A DNA stretch of 64,000 bases from Pseudomonas fluorescens (GTDB taxonomy: Bacteria > Pseudomonadota > Gammaproteobacteria > Pseudomonadales > Pseudomonadaceae), in the NCBI RefSeq assembly GCF_000730425.1, contig NZ_CP008896.1:3038001-3102000 (forward strand), given 5' to 3'. Made by a program: the position numbers and the translations under genes. Below are positions 43,397-51,620 of this stretch, one piece after another. How positions within the stretch are numbered: position 1 is the first letter of the stretch; each line of letters opens with the position of its first letter. Below the pieces are notes generated by a model. The model had not been told where the DNA came from and made no database searches. It saw only the letters and a program-made list of their open reading frames with translations.

Positions 43397-43460
43397 TTCG
43401 GGAAATCCCGAAGACAGCGACACGATATGTAGTGTTAAACGACAGGTCTAGAATGTAGAC
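43397..43460. promoter_or_regulatory. Divergent promoter region with two inverted repeats
   Basis: Between the DraG operon and the WYL gene lie TTCGGG-AAAT-CCCGAA (43397-43412, perfect) and GTCTA-GAATG-TAGAC (43446-43460, perfect). Either could be the operator of the WYL regulator; the second is placed where it could block both promoters. The assignment is inference. Confidence 0.5.
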
Positions 43461-43496
43461 TTATACAGGTAAAGTATTCACGCACATGGAGGGGAC

Positions 43497-44372
43497 ATGA
43501 AACGTACGCAATCCATTGAACAGGTTCGCTGGGACCTGGCACTTCGCTATCGTTTGATTGAAACCGTTGCCTGGTGGGAAGGCCGCCTGACCACGGGGCA
43601 CTTGATCCAGAGCTTCGGCATCAGTCGTCAGCAGGCGTCCAAGGACATCAACACCTACATCAACGAACATGCGCCTAAAAACCTTACATATGACAAAAAA
43701 ATAAAGGGCTACGTGCCCAGCAAGACGTTCAAGCCGCTATTCATTGACGACAGTGCCAGCGCGTACCTGCACCTGCTTTATCAGAATAATTCTCGGGCGC
43801 CGTATATCGAGGGTCTGGCCCTAGCCTATGCACACACCAGGGTATTGGAGGTGCCGGATCGCTCGATCAAAGCGGAGATACTTCGACCCTTGCTTAAGGC
43901 CTGCCGTGAACATCTGAGTCTGGACGTTGACTATGTGTCGCTAAACAGTCCGGCCCCGGAGGGCCGCATGATTGCGCCGCACACGCTGATCTATAGTGGT
44001 ATGCGCTGGCACGTTCGGGCGTATTGCGAGAAGAACCGTAAGTACCGTGACTTTGTACTAAGCCGGTTACGGGGGATTCCGGATATTCAGGATGGTGAAA
44101 CAGAAAACGGCATAGATGCCGATGAAGCCTGGAACACCCCGGTTACCGTAATCATCAAGCCAGATGAAGGCCTGACTCCGGCGCAGAAGTTGATCATCCA
44201 GATCGACTTCGGGATGATCGACGGGCAGCTGGAGATCCCGAGCTGCGGGGCGTTGGTGAAATATGTGTTGCAGCGATACCAGATCGATCCTAAACACTTG
44301 GATCCTAAGCCGGAGGCGCAGCAGATCGTGGTGGCGAACCTGAAAGAGCTGAAGCCTTGGTTATATGACTGA
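43497..44372 (+). CDS. WYL-domain transcriptional regulator (BrxR/CapW-like)
   Basis: A 291-residue regulator. The N-terminal winged helix contains TTGHLIQSFGISRQQASKDINTYI. The middle holds a WYL domain (MIAPHTLIYSGMRWHVRAYCEKNRKYRDFVLSRL) and the end a WCX-like dimerisation part (IPSCGALVKYVLQRY). Regulators of this build (BrxR, CapW) repress defence operons and respond to a ligand, perhaps nucleic acid. It is divergent from the DraG operon, with inverted repeats in between, and is the nearest regulator upstream of the 46.3 kb operon. Confidence 0.85.
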   Translation: MKRTQSIEQVRWDLALRYRLIETVAWWEGRLTTGHLIQSFGISRQQASKDINTYINEHAPKNLTYDKKIKGYVPSKTFKPLFIDDSASAYLHLLYQNNSRAPYIEGLALAYAHTRVLEVPDRSIKAEILRPLLKACREHLSLDVDYVSLNSPAPEGRMIAPHTLIYSGMRWHVRAYCEKNRKYRDFVLSRLRGIPDIQDGETENGIDADEAWNTPVTVIIKPDEGLTPAQKLIIQIDFGMIDGQLEIPSCGALVKYVLQRYQIDPKHLDPKPEAQQIVVANLKELKPWLYD

Positions 44373-44695
44373 GGGAAGTATTCCATGCGGGATACTTTTG
44401 ATCAGACCTGCTGGATCTTTGACCCCAGCAGAGGCTAAAACTTCAAGGGCGAGGGATACTCCCCCCAATCAGTCACCCTTCTACTTCAGAGTATGAGAGC
44501 ACCTCGGAAATGAGGTGCTTGCTACTTCCGTACCCGCAGGTTCCTAGACACCTTGAAGCTTTTGCACGAAGGACAGAACAAGGCAAAGCGGCGATCCCAG
44601 ATGTATTATCACTTCAGACGAAAAAGTAAAAGGCCGGTCTGAGTCCTGACGCTCTCATCGTTGCGCCTTGTTCATTTCGGGCTTCTCGGTATTCA
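44373..44695. other. Intergenic region with hairpin
   Basis: About 320 bases at converging gene ends. A perfect hairpin AGCACCTC-GGAAAT-GAGGTGCT at 44498-44519 probably ends the WYL transcript, though no long T run follows. No gene seen. Confidence 0.5.
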
Positions 44696-45412
44696 CTACT
44701 CATCCCACCGCTTACGCAACGTCTTGATCAATGCATTGCCTCGAAGTGGACTTCCGTCAGGCCCACACAGCGCAACCGAACCCGATGGCAGGCCGAACAC
44801 CTCCTCGATAGTCGACCGAATGCTGCTGACTTTAGCGTCCGATCGTGCAGCACGAAACCGAGCAGCCTTCCTCCCCGTAGCGACGATATCTTCATCCGCG
44901 TCGTCATCCTCAAGCGCCTCATCGTCCGAGGCTATCAACGAAGGCCCGCCTTCCTCCTCGAACGGTTCAAGATCTCCGTCGTCGACATCAGCGCCATCGT
45001 CTTCTGCCAAACCATGGGTATACCAGGTAGCACCGTCCTCCTGTTCCCACACCAGGCCATCTTCGACATGAAAAGTACGCTTGCCTGACGAAGGCATTAA
45101 ATAATCGCTGTTACGCGATCTCACGCCTGGCAATCGAAAGCCGTCGCTCATGGCCGTGAGAGCTCTTTTCGGCCCCGCCACAATTAGAAATTCTGACCAG
45201 CAAGGTTCATGAAAATTAACGCTTACCGAACCGTATAGGTAAACGGTTGTTCTAAGCGAGTGGTCTTCCCTGGCCAACCTGGACAGCACACCCATAACCG
45301 TAGAATGGAGACCGCGCCCTGACGCCTCGAGACTGTCCACGTTTACCTCAACGGTAGGCAGAGGCGTCTTACTGCTTACAAAAGCGAGGTCCGTTACCGA
45401 TTTCTTGATCAT
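44696..45412 (-). CDS. Hypothetical protein with acidic central region
   Basis: A 238-residue protein that I do not recognise. From ATG 45412 it reads MIKKSVTDLAFVSSKTPLPTV, followed by a compact part (VYLYGSVSVNFHEPCWSEFLIV) and a strongly acidic stretch (LAEDDGADVDDGDLEPFEEEGG, EALEDDDADEDIV) near residues 135-190, then a basic region and LRGNALIKTLRKRWDE. It may be a DNA-mimic or partner-binding protein by its charge, but that is a guess. ATG 45421 is another possible start. Confidence 0.55.
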   Translation of the reverse strand: MIKKSVTDLAFVSSKTPLPTVEVNVDSLEASGRGLHSTVMGVLSRLAREDHSLRTTVYLYGSVSVNFHEPCWSEFLIVAGPKRALTAMSDGFRLPGVRSRNSDYLMPSSGKRTFHVEDGLVWEQEDGATWYTHGLAEDDGADVDDGDLEPFEEEGGPSLIASDDEALEDDDADEDIVATGRKAARFRAARSDAKVSSIRSTIEEVFGLPSGSVALCGPDGSPLRGNALIKTLRKRWDE

Positions 45413-45575
45413 GACTCTCATCCATTGAATAATTACAAAGCCCACCGCCGCGCATCGCTCATGTCAGCTACATCGGTGTCGAAAATCACCAACCAGCATG
45501 AAGCAGGCCCGCAGGCATATCAATGAGCCATTAGCCACGACCAGCAATCAGGGAAGCGTTGGGATCAATAAGGCG

Positions 45576-45771
45576 GGTAGGCGTTGTACTCCTCCTCAAA
45601 GATCTGAGCGTACTCGCCGGGCAATTCGCCGGTTGCGTCGTACTGGCGGTATTTAGCTACCTCATCGATGAAGAACAGCGACAGCACCTTGATGCCCTTG
45701 CTGAACAGCATCATCTCTTTCTGAAAATGTGCCTTCACCGCCTCGCGGATTTGGATGCGGCGCATGGCGGC
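45576..45771. repeat. 196-bp direct repeat, copy 1 (fragment of res)
   Basis: Identical base for base to 53306-53501 inside the res gene, in the same orientation. On the minus strand it encodes [19 protein letters not shown] and following residues of Res. Here it is a dead fragment without start or stop of its own, joined to transposon ends on the right. Offset between copies is 7730 bases. Confidence 0.95.
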
Positions 45772-45826
45772 TGTTGGCGCTGATTGAAAACTGACCCACC
45801 GGGTCAGTTTTCGGTCAGCGCCAACA
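45772..45826. mobile_element. Two IS21-type terminal repeats facing each other
   Basis: A 55-bp near-perfect palindrome. It begins TGTTGGCGCTGA and ends TCAGCGCCAACA, with 26-base arms (two mismatches) around ACC. The sequence and the TG...CA ends look like those of IS21-family elements, with the whole coding part missing. It abuts the res fragment on the left and an IS5 fragment on the right. Family assignment is from memory of IS21 ends. Confidence 0.6.
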
Positions 45827-45882
45827 CCGCGACCCCATCGGTTGTTCAACCTTGGCCCGTACCTGCGCTTTGGCGTACTCAT
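45827..45882 (-). pseudogene. IS5-family transposase fragment
   Basis: The minus strand reads [14 protein letters not shown], the same as [15 protein letters not shown] in the intact IS5 transposase at 15061-16038. Only about 15 codons remain. Confidence 0.7.
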
Positions 45883-46314
45883 TTATGAAGTTGAAATTTA
45901 CGATTCTCCGTAAAATTTCTTCGTCAAAGCTGAGCTTTTGGGGTCAAAACTTTACAAAAATGTTTTCCTGACCGTAACAAGAAACGGCTATGACCGTTCG
46001 TCGGTATTCGCCAGCTAATGGGTTGGGGCTGCACCTGGCTAACGCGCCCATGATTTGCTGTTGTTTAGCTTCGGATTCCCGAGCATGCGTTGATTGCAGC
46101 CTACCAGCCATAGGCGCCTGTAGACGGCTAGATAGCATTTTGCTAGCCTAAAATGTCCAGCGGCATTGGAAATGCGAGCGTTGTTCCAGCTAAGAATTTC
46201 CATACGCGCGCTGAATCCGCCAAGTGTTATTTCGTCGTTTCTGGACATGGATGCAGTCGTCAGAATTGGTAGCGGCGCACCTCGAACTGCAGCGAGGATA
46301 AATGGAGATCACCC
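45883..46314. other. Region upstream of the four-gene operon
   Basis: About 430 bases with no gene that can be supported. An AT-rich stretch at 45890-45965 with partly symmetric TTTACG/CGTAAA elements may hold regulatory signals. The operon's promoter should lie in this region. Confidence 0.4.
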
Positions 46315-47211
46315 TTGCGTGCAGATACCCAAGTCCAAGAGATTTTAGCTAAGTGCGATATCCTCAAGCGTGCAGGGCTATGGCCGTCGGAGCCTACGCT
46401 GCGCCCGCGCGCCTGGCTGATGAATTTCGATGAGCAAGATGCGCACGTGGCCGCATTTCTCTTGGATAAATTCACTTTCTATAACAGAACATTGACAGAT
46501 GCTTTGTTAGTCGCCTCTTACAACTCGATTGGAGACGGCATGCCTAAGGGCCCTTCAGCACCAAGGGGAAACGATCTCGTAGCGGCCCTGGGCTCGGCAA
46601 TCCTTACGCCCGTGAAGGGAGAGCATCCAAACCCTACCGATTCAGGCTATTTGCTTTGCCGTAAGGCACGTCAGCTGCTTCACTTGAATGACAGCTTCAT
46701 CTTGGATACAGATGACGCACTTCAGCACGCCTACGATGGAAAGACTGTTGTTTTCATCGATGATTTCGTTGGCTCAGGCGATCAGTTTTTATCCACATGG
46801 AAGACTGTTGACAAATCAAGTAAGTCATTTGAAAAAGCAAACGCTATCAGTGGTTTCACGGCAATTTATGTGACATTGGTAACAACTGACTTCGGCTTGA
46901 AAAATATAAACAATCAAGCTCCAACAGTTGCAGTATATGCCACTCATGTGCTTGAGCAAAAATCAACCCTTCAGGGTGTTTTTGACTCTAACACGAGCAT
47001 GAGATCGCCAATTCTAAGGTTTTTGTCTAAATACTGCACACGCTTAACGCCCGCTGAACATTATATAGCTACGAACCAGAACTATTTGATGTTCGGGTAT
47101 AAACAGCGGGGACTGATGTTTGGTTTTGAACATTCGATACCCGACGCTACACTACCGATATTCTGGTCGCCGGGGTCGAACAACTGGGAGCCACTAATTG
47201 AGCGAGCTTAA
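46315..47211 (+). CDS. PRTase-fold protein (PRTase-CE-like), gene 1 of candidate defence operon
   Basis: A 298-residue protein with a phosphoribosyltransferase signature, VVFIDDFVGSGDQF at residues 145-158, equal to the PRPP-binding loop (hydrophobic residues, DD, then G-S/T-G). Upstream are ALLVASYNSIGDGMPKG and SAPRGNDLVAALGSAI. It lacks the hood of known salvage PRTases, so a nonmetabolic use of the fold is likely. From memory, a family called PRTase-CE in bacterial conflict systems has this layout and pairs with ORC/CDC6-like ATPases. The start is TTG 46315, with GGAG seven bases before it. It overlaps the next gene by 14 bases. Confidence 0.75.
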   Translation: MRADTQVQEILAKCDILKRAGLWPSEPTLRPRAWLMNFDEQDAHVAAFLLDKFTFYNRTLTDALLVASYNSIGDGMPKGPSAPRGNDLVAALGSAILTPVKGEHPNPTDSGYLLCRKARQLLHLNDSFILDTDDALQHAYDGKTVVFIDDFVGSGDQFLSTWKTVDKSSKSFEKANAISGFTAIYVTLVTTDFGLKNINNQAPTVAVYATHVLEQKSTLQGVFDSNTSMRSPILRFLSKYCTRLTPAEHYIATNQNYLMFGYKQRGLMFGFEHSIPDATLPIFWSPGSNNWEPLIERA

Positions 47212-49069
47212 TCCAAATGCTGTCTTACGGCAGCTATTCGGCGACAACCGAGCTGAGTGGCCTTCTGCTAATTTCAAGGATTTGTTTGTAACACCGACCT
47301 ATCTTGGCAAACTTGAAGTCATGCGTCCATGTTTTCTCGTTGGTGGTCGCGGAACAGGAAAAACCACTGCACTCCAGTCGCTGCGGTACGACTCAATGCT
47401 GGAAAGAATTGAAGGAGAAGGTCAGACCTTCGCTGATCAAGAATATCTTGGCGTTCTTGTTCGTATGAATAAGAATCGTGTCCGAGCGTTCACAGGAAGT
47501 GGTATCAACGAGGAGCGATGGTCAAAGCTTTTTGCCCACTATTTTAATCTCATCGTTTGCAGCGAACTCGTTACTCTCACCTCCTGGCTAGAAGTTAGAC
47601 TGGGCTCAAAATTATCTGAAGAACATCTCAGCACAATATCTAATGAACTTGGCTTGGAGGACTGTGAAACACTGGTCCGACTCAAGAGCACAATAAAAAA
47701 ATCCATATCGTCTCTCCAGTTGCAAGTGAACAACCCGCTCAAAGACATGGGGATAACGCTATCCATGGCAGAGGCCCCACTGCGAACCTTTGCGGAGGTA
47801 TTAAGAGCAGAAGGTTTGCTAGGTGATAGAGTAATTTTTTGCTGTATCGACGAGTATGAAAATCTACTTGATTATCAACAGGCTATACTTAATACATATA
47901 TAAAACATGCGGAGCCGCCCCTTTCCTACAAAATGGGCGTCCGGAAAAATGGACTACGAAATAGACAGACGCTTGATGGCCAAGATTTACTCAGAGTACC
48001 CGACGACTGTCTCGAGATTGAGATTGCGGATGAGGGCTTCGAGTTTTTCGCGAAGGCCGTTGCGGAATTAAGATTAAGGTACGCTCAAAGCGTCGGAGCT
48101 GTAGTCCCTAGCAACCTCCGCGAGTTCTTGCAAGAACTATCTCTATCTGAAGAGGCCGTAGTTCTAGGCGCTGACCGCGTGGCCGCAGCCATTCTGTCCG
48201 AGTTAGACGGTAGTAAAAACATAGAGTTCTTTCAACAAAAGTCGAAGGGCGAACTTTACTTTTTGAAATATTGGCAGGAAAGCGAGGGGGGGTCGTTAAA
48301 AGATCTCGCTCAAGACTGGTACAACAACGAGACTGAATGGAAGACCAGGCTTGGCAACCATGGTTATGCTAGCCTTTTCTGGTTGTCGAAAGGTCGTAAA
48401 GGAGCAAGAATCAGAAAGTACTACTGCGGAGAACGAACCCTTCTTTCGCTAGCAGCCGGAAATATTAGATATTTTCTGGAGCTGATCGATACAGCCATCA
48501 GTTATCAACTGGACGAAGAATCGTCGAAACAGTCGCCTTTAACAATATCCCCGAAATCTCAGACGCTCGCGGCAAGAGAGGTCGGAAAGAGACGACTCAA
48601 TCAACTGGAGGGACTTGCAGACCACGGCGTCCAGCTGAAACGACTTGTTCTCGCAATTGGTAAAGTCTTTTTTGAACTAGCTCGAGCACCAAGTGGAAAG
48701 ACCCCAGAAGTTACATCATTTGTGCTTTCTGGAAGCCCAGCGGAAGCTAGCAGAGTTCATGAGTTACTCCAAGAAGGCGTTGGCCACTTAGCTTTCGAGT
48801 CCGACCCTAGGACTAAGTCCACCAGCAGCTCAGAGCTTCGAGATGATGAATATCGTCTGCACCGGATCTTCAGCGCGTTTTTCGAGATATCCCATCGTAA
48901 GAAAAGGCGAATGACAATTGAGGCATCTACTCTCATAAGCGTGTTAGAAAATCGACCTTCTCGGGCCATCTCTACACTCCTAGATGATAGGCCGCAAACA
49001 TCTGAGGAGGAGCTTCCCGAGCAGCTCGCACTATTCTCCGCGTTCTATGACGACGAGGAATTGAAATGA
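47198..49069 (+). CDS. ORC/CDC6-like AAA ATPase, gene 2 of candidate defence operon
   Basis: A 623-residue P-loop ATPase. Walker A is FLVGGRGTGKTTALQSL (residues 46-62) and Walker B RVIFCCIDEYENLLDY (211-226). The layout fits ORC/CDC6-type AAA proteins: a short N-terminus, LFVTPTYLGKLEVMRPCFLVGG leading into the P-loop, an ATPase core and a long helical C-terminus. It may sense invader DNA or replication and pass the signal to the PRTase-like protein. Overlaps both neighbours (14 and 4 bases), so the operon is translationally coupled. Low GC relative to flanking metabolic genes. Confidence 0.78.
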   Translation: MSELNPNAVLRQLFGDNRAEWPSANFKDLFVTPTYLGKLEVMRPCFLVGGRGTGKTTALQSLRYDSMLERIEGEGQTFADQEYLGVLVRMNKNRVRAFTGSGINEERWSKLFAHYFNLIVCSELVTLTSWLEVRLGSKLSEEHLSTISNELGLEDCETLVRLKSTIKKSISSLQLQVNNPLKDMGITLSMAEAPLRTFAEVLRAEGLLGDRVIFCCIDEYENLLDYQQAILNTYIKHAEPPLSYKMGVRKNGLRNRQTLDGQDLLRVPDDCLEIEIADEGFEFFAKAVAELRLRYAQSVGAVVPSNLREFLQELSLSEEAVVLGADRVAAAILSELDGSKNIEFFQQKSKGELYFLKYWQESEGGSLKDLAQDWYNNETEWKTRLGNHGYASLFWLSKGRKGARIRKYYCGERTLLSLAAGNIRYFLELIDTAISYQLDEESSKQSPLTISPKSQTLAAREVGKRRLNQLEGLADHGVQLKRLVLAIGKVFFELARAPSGKTPEVTSFVLSGSPAEASRVHELLQEGVGHLAFESDPRTKSTSSSELRDDEYRLHRIFSAFFEISHRKKRRMTIEASTLISVLENRPSRAISTLLDDRPQTSEEELPEQLALFSAFYDDEELK

Positions 49070-50004
49070 TTACGATGCCTACGCCGTCGCTAAATACCAA
49101 GCGCTTCCAGAACATAACCATAGCAGATATAAATGCTGACGAAGTAATAATATCGGCTGCTGACTCAGCTGAGTACAGAGACAGACTTCCTTTGTGGGAA
49201 CATATCCACACCTCCGATCCAAAGCGCATTATTTTTATCAAAAACATCGACAAAGAAAGCATCCTAGTTACTCATGACGGAACGGAAAAAACCGTATCCC
49301 TCAGGGACGAAGATGCGATCAATGATATCTTTATCGCGAAGCAGATATTGATAGACGTTACCGGGCTGTCGCACAACATCTGGGCTCCGCTTCTGAAGAG
49401 TGCATACTCGCAGAAGATTCGGACACGCATTTTATACGCCGAGCCCGAATCCTACACGCCTCACCCGAGCCCAGCCTCATCCGCCATTTTCGATTTAAGC
49501 GTTACATTTGAAGGGTTGTCGCCTTTGCCCGGTTTCGTGCAGTTAGCGGGGCCGGAAGACGAAGAAAAATGCTTGTTCATCGCGATGCTAGGCTTTGAGG
49601 GCAATCGACCCGAACATCTTGCATCCCAGTTGGATCCGACCCCAAAAGTGATCCCAATTGTGGGGGTCCCCGGCTTTCAGCTCGAATATCCGGCGTTCAC
49701 GGTCGGCTGCAATCGAATGTTTCTGGACGAGTATCGAGCTCATTCGGAGGTCAGATACGCTCGTGCAAGCTGCCCTTTTGAGGCATTTAATGCATTGAAC
49801 AAGATCCGTAGAGATTACCCTGACCACTATATATACTTGGCCCTCGTCGGCACCAAACCACACGCAATCGGCTCCATACTTTTCGCTATAAAATACGCTG
49901 AGACGACGGAAATCATGTTCGACTACCCGGTTAAGAAAAGCGGACGAACCTCCGGCGTGGGGATCGTCCATATTTATGATTTTGAGGACTTCCATGCCTA
50001 TTGA
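49066..50004 (+). CDS. Unrecognised protein, gene 3 of candidate defence operon
   Basis: A 312-residue protein without a family I can name. It starts ATG 49066, overlapping the ATPase stop (ATGA). Visible are ITIADINADEVIISAADSAEYR, RDEDAINDIFIAKQILIDVTGL, FIAMLGFEGNRPEHLASQ, a central YPAFTVGCNRMFLDEYRAH and a C-terminal YIYLALVGTKPHAIGSILFA. No membrane helix or signal peptide is evident. The alternating short beta-like segments suggest a soluble alpha/beta protein. Its fixed place between the ATPase and the methyltransferase suggests a partner or effector role. Confidence 0.7.
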   Translation: MITMPTPSLNTKRFQNITIADINADEVIISAADSAEYRDRLPLWEHIHTSDPKRIIFIKNIDKESILVTHDGTEKTVSLRDEDAINDIFIAKQILIDVTGLSHNIWAPLLKSAYSQKIRTRILYAEPESYTPHPSPASSAIFDLSVTFEGLSPLPGFVQLAGPEDEEKCLFIAMLGFEGNRPEHLASQLDPTPKVIPIVGVPGFQLEYPAFTVGCNRMFLDEYRAHSEVRYARASCPFEAFNALNKIRRDYPDHYIYLALVGTKPHAIGSILFAIKYAETTEIMFDYPVKKSGRTSGVGIVHIYDFEDFHAY

Positions 50005-51055
50005 TATGGATAGGTACTACACCCCAGAGAACGTCGCGATGAGCGCTTTGGAGCGGGCGAATTTTCCCTTTTTACCCAAAACATGCGCGGACTCGACCTG
50101 TGGGTCAGGTCGGCTACTCGATGCCGCGAATGCCGTTTTCGGACCAGTCCAATCCTTCGGAATAGACCGAGACGTCGATGCTATATCCCAGCTGCGCTTA
50201 AGAAGGCCTGAATGGCATTTGTCGGTAGGCGACTTGCTCCATAATGACCCCGTTGATGTCCTATCGAAGCGAAATGCCGTCGACCTGCTAGTACTCAACC
50301 CTCCATTCAGCCACGGAAAAAAGAAGTCTGTCGACATCTGCTTCGCCGGCAAAGAGATGAAGGGAAGCATCGCCATGGCTCATTTGCTAAGAAGCTTTGA
50401 GCTGTTTCAGCCGAGTCTGGGCGCAATTGTGATAGCGCCGGAGTCTCTGCTCTATTCCGAAACAGACCATTTTGCTCGCCAGACATTGGAGGAGAATTAT
50501 CAGTTTCAAAAAATTGCTGAGCTGAAGCGATGTACATTTCACGGCGCAAGGGTACAGGCTTCAGTCGTTCAAATTTCTCCAGGCCGTCATCGTTCTTCAC
50601 TGCAAGAGATGAAGCCTAGCAGCGTCGTCGTCCCCGCGACGCTCTTACGCGGAAGTCTTCCAGTTCATTTGAACGTTAGTGATCCGGCTGGAGTACCCTT
50701 TCTACATTCCACAGATATACGAAAGGTAGTAATTGCTGGCTCAACGGTAGATATTTCTAAGACCTCGACTGTCGCTAAAGGCAGAACGAAAGGTTGGGTG
50801 ATTTTGATTCCTAGAGTCGGGCTTCCCGACATGCAGTTCGTAAAAGCAATCAACCTCGAAACAACTGTCCAGCTTTCTGATTGTGTTATTGCTCTGGAGT
50901 TTCAAACTAAGGCGAATGCTATGAAAGCAGAGCGTCGAATCCACTCGCGGTGGATGGATTTCAGAAATATTTACCGAGGAACAGGCGCACGCTATGTGAC
51001 CATCTCAAGATTAAGTATGTGGTTGCCCTCACTTGCTATAGCTGCAGCTACATAG
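49994..51055 (+). CDS. N6-adenine DNA methyltransferase (gamma class), gene 4 of candidate defence operon
   Basis: A 353-residue methyltransferase. Motif I is CADSTCGSGRLLDA (residues 31-44) and motif IV NPPF (102-105), preceded by DLLVL. The TPEN near the N-terminus is motif X, so the order X-I-IV fits the gamma class (M.TaqI-like). The C-terminal 150 residues may recognise target DNA. ATG 49994 is chosen because GAGGA precedes it by five bases; the frame is open to 49976. It overlaps gene 3 by 11 bases. No restriction nuclease of usual kind adjoins it on this strand; it may protect host DNA from the operon's own effector. Confidence 0.85.
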   Translation: MPIDMDRYYTPENVAMSALERANFPFLPKTCADSTCGSGRLLDAANAVFGPVQSFGIDRDVDAISQLRLRRPEWHLSVGDLLHNDPVDVLSKRNAVDLLVLNPPFSHGKKKSVDICFAGKEMKGSIAMAHLLRSFELFQPSLGAIVIAPESLLYSETDHFARQTLEENYQFQKIAELKRCTFHGARVQASVVQISPGRHRSSLQEMKPSSVVVPATLLRGSLPVHLNVSDPAGVPFLHSTDIRKVVIAGSTVDISKTSTVAKGRTKGWVILIPRVGLPDMQFVKAINLETTVQLSDCVIALEFQTKANAMKAERRIHSRWMDFRNIYRGTGARYVTISRLSMWLPSLAIAAAT

Positions 51056-51620
51056 ACTAGCTCCGCTTACATGCAGTGCATTTCGTATCGATGCCCAGCC
51101 CAGGCGTGCCCTGTCTAGCGGGGTATGCCGAGATAAGGGGAAAATTCACTCATTTGGTCTGCCGCTGCATCTACTTATCGGAATTGAAAATTCCAGAGAC
51201 CACGCGACAGGCGTGCAAGGAAAGGTCGAGGTTTGCGCCCATCCATCAGTGAAACCTAGAGTGGTTTACTATAAAACTTTTATAGATCATCCGCTTGCGA
51301 CGCAAATGTCCTAATTCTACCTTATCTCGGCATCACCTCTAATTGTCCATTCCGCCTGAACCCGCAATACCAGCAGGCCGGGGCTTCCTCGGCCTGCTCT
51401 TTCGTCCAATCGCCGCATATTATCAATCGACTTTTCGCACACCCGATAGCCCCAGAGGTCACACACAGTGTGAGCCTTATGCCCCAACTTTTGGGGCATA
51501 TAGGTAGTCGCCTTGGCGCTCTCGCGTTAGGGCACTAACGTCAAAATACTGCAGGATGTTGCCGGGCAGGCTGTGGCGATTTACGAAGGAACTTAAGCAG
51601 ATTGGCTTCAGTTGCTTTCA
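51056..51620. other. Intergenic region at converging gene ends
   Basis: About 560 bases between methyltransferase and res stops. AGCAGGCC pairs with GGCCTGCT near 51380-51407 and could end transcription. Open frames here (for example 51317-51499 minus) have no recognisable features. Confidence 0.4.

Noticed and set aside
45565-45882. 105-codon open frame on the minus strand
   Set aside because: A chance join of an IS5 fragment, IS21-type ends and the duplicated res fragment; not a gene.
46019-46130. Possible integron attC-like site upstream of the four-gene operon
   Set aside because: No proper core-site pair (RYYYAAC and GTTRRRY) with suitable spacing was found, and no integrase gene is present.
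51317-51499. 60-codon open frame on the minus strand
   Set aside because: No protein features; contains a hairpin-forming GC stretch that may be a terminator.
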